NCBI GenBank assembly: GCA_045616225.1 | Contig: JAZLGI010000082.1 | Span: 1 to 21,884 of the forward strand | DNA: 21,884 nucleotides | Direction of reading: 5' to 3' | Source: JAZLGI01 sp045616225 | Lineage (GTDB): Bacteria > Spirochaetota > Spirochaetia > Sphaerochaetales > Sphaerochaetaceae | Shown: positions 20,349 through 21,884 of the stretch, one piece after another | How positions within the stretch are numbered: the first letter of the stretch is position 1 | How the letters are laid out: each line of letters opens with the position of its first letter | The notes under the pieces: generated by a model | Told to the model about the DNA's origin: nothing | Seen by the model: only the letters and a program-made list of their open reading frames with translations | Database searches by the model: none | Position numbers and translations under genes: made by a program

Positions 20349-21851
20349 TTACTGCTGTTTTCCGTCAATAAGCACTAATTCTATACCGTCACAAGGTTTA
20401 AAAGGTTTTGCAGGGCTTGAATTATCTTTTAATCTCTTTGGATCAAAAAGAACCAAGTCTGCACATTTACCTTCTTCTACAGTACCAAAATCTGTAAGTC
20501 TTAGTCTTTTTGCAACTTCTCCGGTCATTTTCCTTATGCACTCTTCCAAGGATAAATCTTGGTTTTTGATGCAATGTTCTTCGATAAGGTGAACAGCTGC
20601 ATTTCCACTTCTTGGGTGTTCTCCGGAACCTGTGTAAAGGGCATCTGTTCCAAAACACATCAGTTCATCTTTTAAGACCTTAACCAAAGTTTCTCTGGAC
20701 TGTGTTACATCTGTCATAAGGGCAAGGCTCTCGCCCTTTAACACTGTGAACAAGGCTCTGTAAGGGTCTGTATTCATTTCCTCTGCAATAGCAGCCAATG
20801 TCTTTGTGCTGTATTCCGAATGTTTTTCAAGATAACTTGCAGTAATATTCTCAAAACCGCAAAGCTTTACAATACTGTCCCAACCGTCAGGGTTCTCTAT
20901 CTTTTTTACAATAGTCTCATACAATTCCTGATTTGCAATTGCCTTTTCCAGTGTTTCGTTCAGCTTATCCAATCCAAGACCAAGCAAATCCGGAGGAAGA
21001 AGAGAAAACAGACTGGTACTTCCGTAATTGTAAGGATACTGATCAAAACCAATTTCATATCCATCTTGTTTTGCAGCATGAATCATATCCAGAACAGTAT
21101 CTATCTTGTCCTGATTGTCTTTTCCTATAGCTTTAAGATGTGAAATTTCCAAACGTACACCTGTGGCTTTCATGTAATTTATTACTTCTTCTACTGAAGA
21201 AACAATTTCATCACCTTCACATCTATGATGAACGCAGAAAAGAGCATCATGCTTTTTTACAACTTCCAGAAGCTTTATTATTTCTTTTTTGGAAGCAAAA
21301 ACATTTGGAGCATAATAAAGACCCGAAGAAAAACCAATACATCCTTGAGAAAGCGAAATGTCAAGAAGTCTGCACATTTCTTCAATCTCTGAATCTGTAG
21401 CTTCTCTATTTGGATTACCGTTAATTGCACACATTCTGAGATTTGCATGACTCTGAAGATATGCAGTTTTGAAATCTGTTCTTAATTTGTTTCTGTAAGA
21501 CTCAAAATCTGTCCAATCCCAATCTGTGTAGTGTCCCAAGATATCCGCAAAGCATGGTTCATCATCCGGTTTTCTGGGATAAACACCAACACCGCAATTG
21601 CCTGAAAGGTCAAATGTTATTCCCTGCTGGGTTTTATGCTTCATTGACGGGTCTCTAAGAACTTCAAGTTCACTGTGAGCATGAATATCCAAAAAACCCG
21701 GGCAAAGTATTTTACCGGTTGCAATAATGTTCCTTTCACAAGTATGCGAAACAGTACCTATTTTGGCTATTTTTCCATCACTGATTAAAACATCTGCAAC
21801 ATAAGCAGGTCTTCCTGTTCCATCTATTACGGTAGCATTTTTGATAAGCAT
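20349..21851 (-). CDS. N-acyl-D-amino-acid deacylase (D-aminoacylase, amidohydrolase family 3)
   Basis: Removes the acyl group from N-acyl-D-amino acids; cytoplasmic, zinc dependent. The 500-residue product has the amidohydrolase start LIKNATVIDGTG. FLDIHAHSE follows with metal ligands H57 and H59. LSGNCGVGVYP carries the cysteine that bridges metals in the D-aminoacylase family. The LEISHLKAIG His is near 250, and the C-terminal CFGTDALYTGSGEHPRSGNAA carries the catalytic Asp and the substrate-binding HPR motif. The end (GTVEEGKCADLVLFDP) is the usual closing strand of amidohydrolases. The length fits. An AAGGG lies about 10 nt before the start. The upstream region is cut by the window edge, so operon partners are unknown; D-amino acids from peptidoglycan are a likely source (inference). 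Confidence 0.9.
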   Translation of the reverse strand: MLIKNATVIDGTGRPAYVADVLISDGKIAKIGTVSHTCERNIIATGKILCPGFLDIHAHSELEVLRDPSMKHKTQQGITFDLSGNCGVGVYPRKPDDEPCFADILGHYTDWDWTDFESYRNKLRTDFKTAYLQSHANLRMCAINGNPNREATDSEIEEMCRLLDISLSQGCIGFSSGLYYAPNVFASKKEIIKLLEVVKKHDALFCVHHRCEGDEIVSSVEEVINYMKATGVRLEISHLKAIGKDNQDKIDTVLDMIHAAKQDGYEIGFDQYPYNYGSTSLFSLLPPDLLGLGLDKLNETLEKAIANQELYETIVKKIENPDGWDSIVKLCGFENITASYLEKHSEYSTKTLAAIAEEMNTDPYRALFTVLKGESLALMTDVTQSRETLVKVLKDELMCFGTDALYTGSGEHPRSGNAAVHLIEEHCIKNQDLSLEECIRKMTGEVAKRLRLTDFGTVEEGKCADLVLFDPKRLKDNSSPAKPFKPCDGIELVLIDGKQQ

Positions 21852-21884
21852 TTAATCATTTTCCCTTGAAACATCTCCATAGTT

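Overview
The window looks like a chromosomal segment of a host-associated spirochaete, most likely a Treponema of the gut or rumen group. This is inferred from four things: a moderately AT-rich sequence, several lipoproteins with relaxed lipoboxes ending in Ser-Cys, a bacterial OGG1-type glycosylase, and a dimeric (glyQS-type) glycyl-tRNA synthetase. There is no phage, no insertion sequence, no CRISPR array and no secretion or defence island. Most of the window is ordinary housekeeping sequence, with unusual features mainly in the regulatory DNA and the small genes.

Layout. Bases 1-344 hold the start of a leftward lipoprotein gene cut by the window edge. Its promoter spacer contains a run of eight G (on its own strand). 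Divergent from it is a galactokinase gene (466-1698), convergent with a small two-TM protein that has a metallothionein-like Cys-rich tail (1765-2190). A tight leftward operon mntP-ogg-yhcH (4090-2260) follows, with ATGA overlaps. Divergent from it is an M20 peptidase of the YgeY type (4167-5345). Then come rpmB (leftward), tRNA-Pro(UGG) with an unusual triple tandem repeat that copies the tRNA 3' end, a terminator, and tRNA-Arg(UCU).

From 13116 down to 6400 runs a long leftward series: a TPR lipoprotein, a cobalamin adenosyltransferase, a 7TM-LuxR regulator, and a three-synthetase block gltX-glyQS-tyrS. Divergent from this series at 13206 are an 85-residue extremely acidic protein and an FGGY sugar kinase. 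A structured, non-coding 68-nt element lies between the FGGY kinase and a convergent HTH-ACT protein gene. A copper-exporting P-type ATPase follows, convergent with a HAD hydrolase. Then comes the conserved nadD-yqeK-lcp-rsfS operon (18245-20331), in which the lcp position is occupied by a much shortened lipoprotein. A D-aminoacylase (leftward) closes the window.

How the parts work together: translation supply dominates (three synthetases, two tRNAs, L28, RsfS). Metal handling is represented by Mn export, Cu export and the Cys-rich protein. Small-metabolite turnover is represented by NadD, YqeK, cobalamin adenosylation, galactose and other sugar phosphorylation, and D-amino-acid and M20 hydrolases. 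A recurring feature is that four genes (galK, mntP, the 7TM-LuxR gene, nadD) lack a Shine-Dalgarno sequence and instead have a -10-like hexamer 6 or 7 nt before the ATG, as expected for leaderless mRNAs. All functional calls are from reading the sequence and recall of family motifs; nothing was searched.
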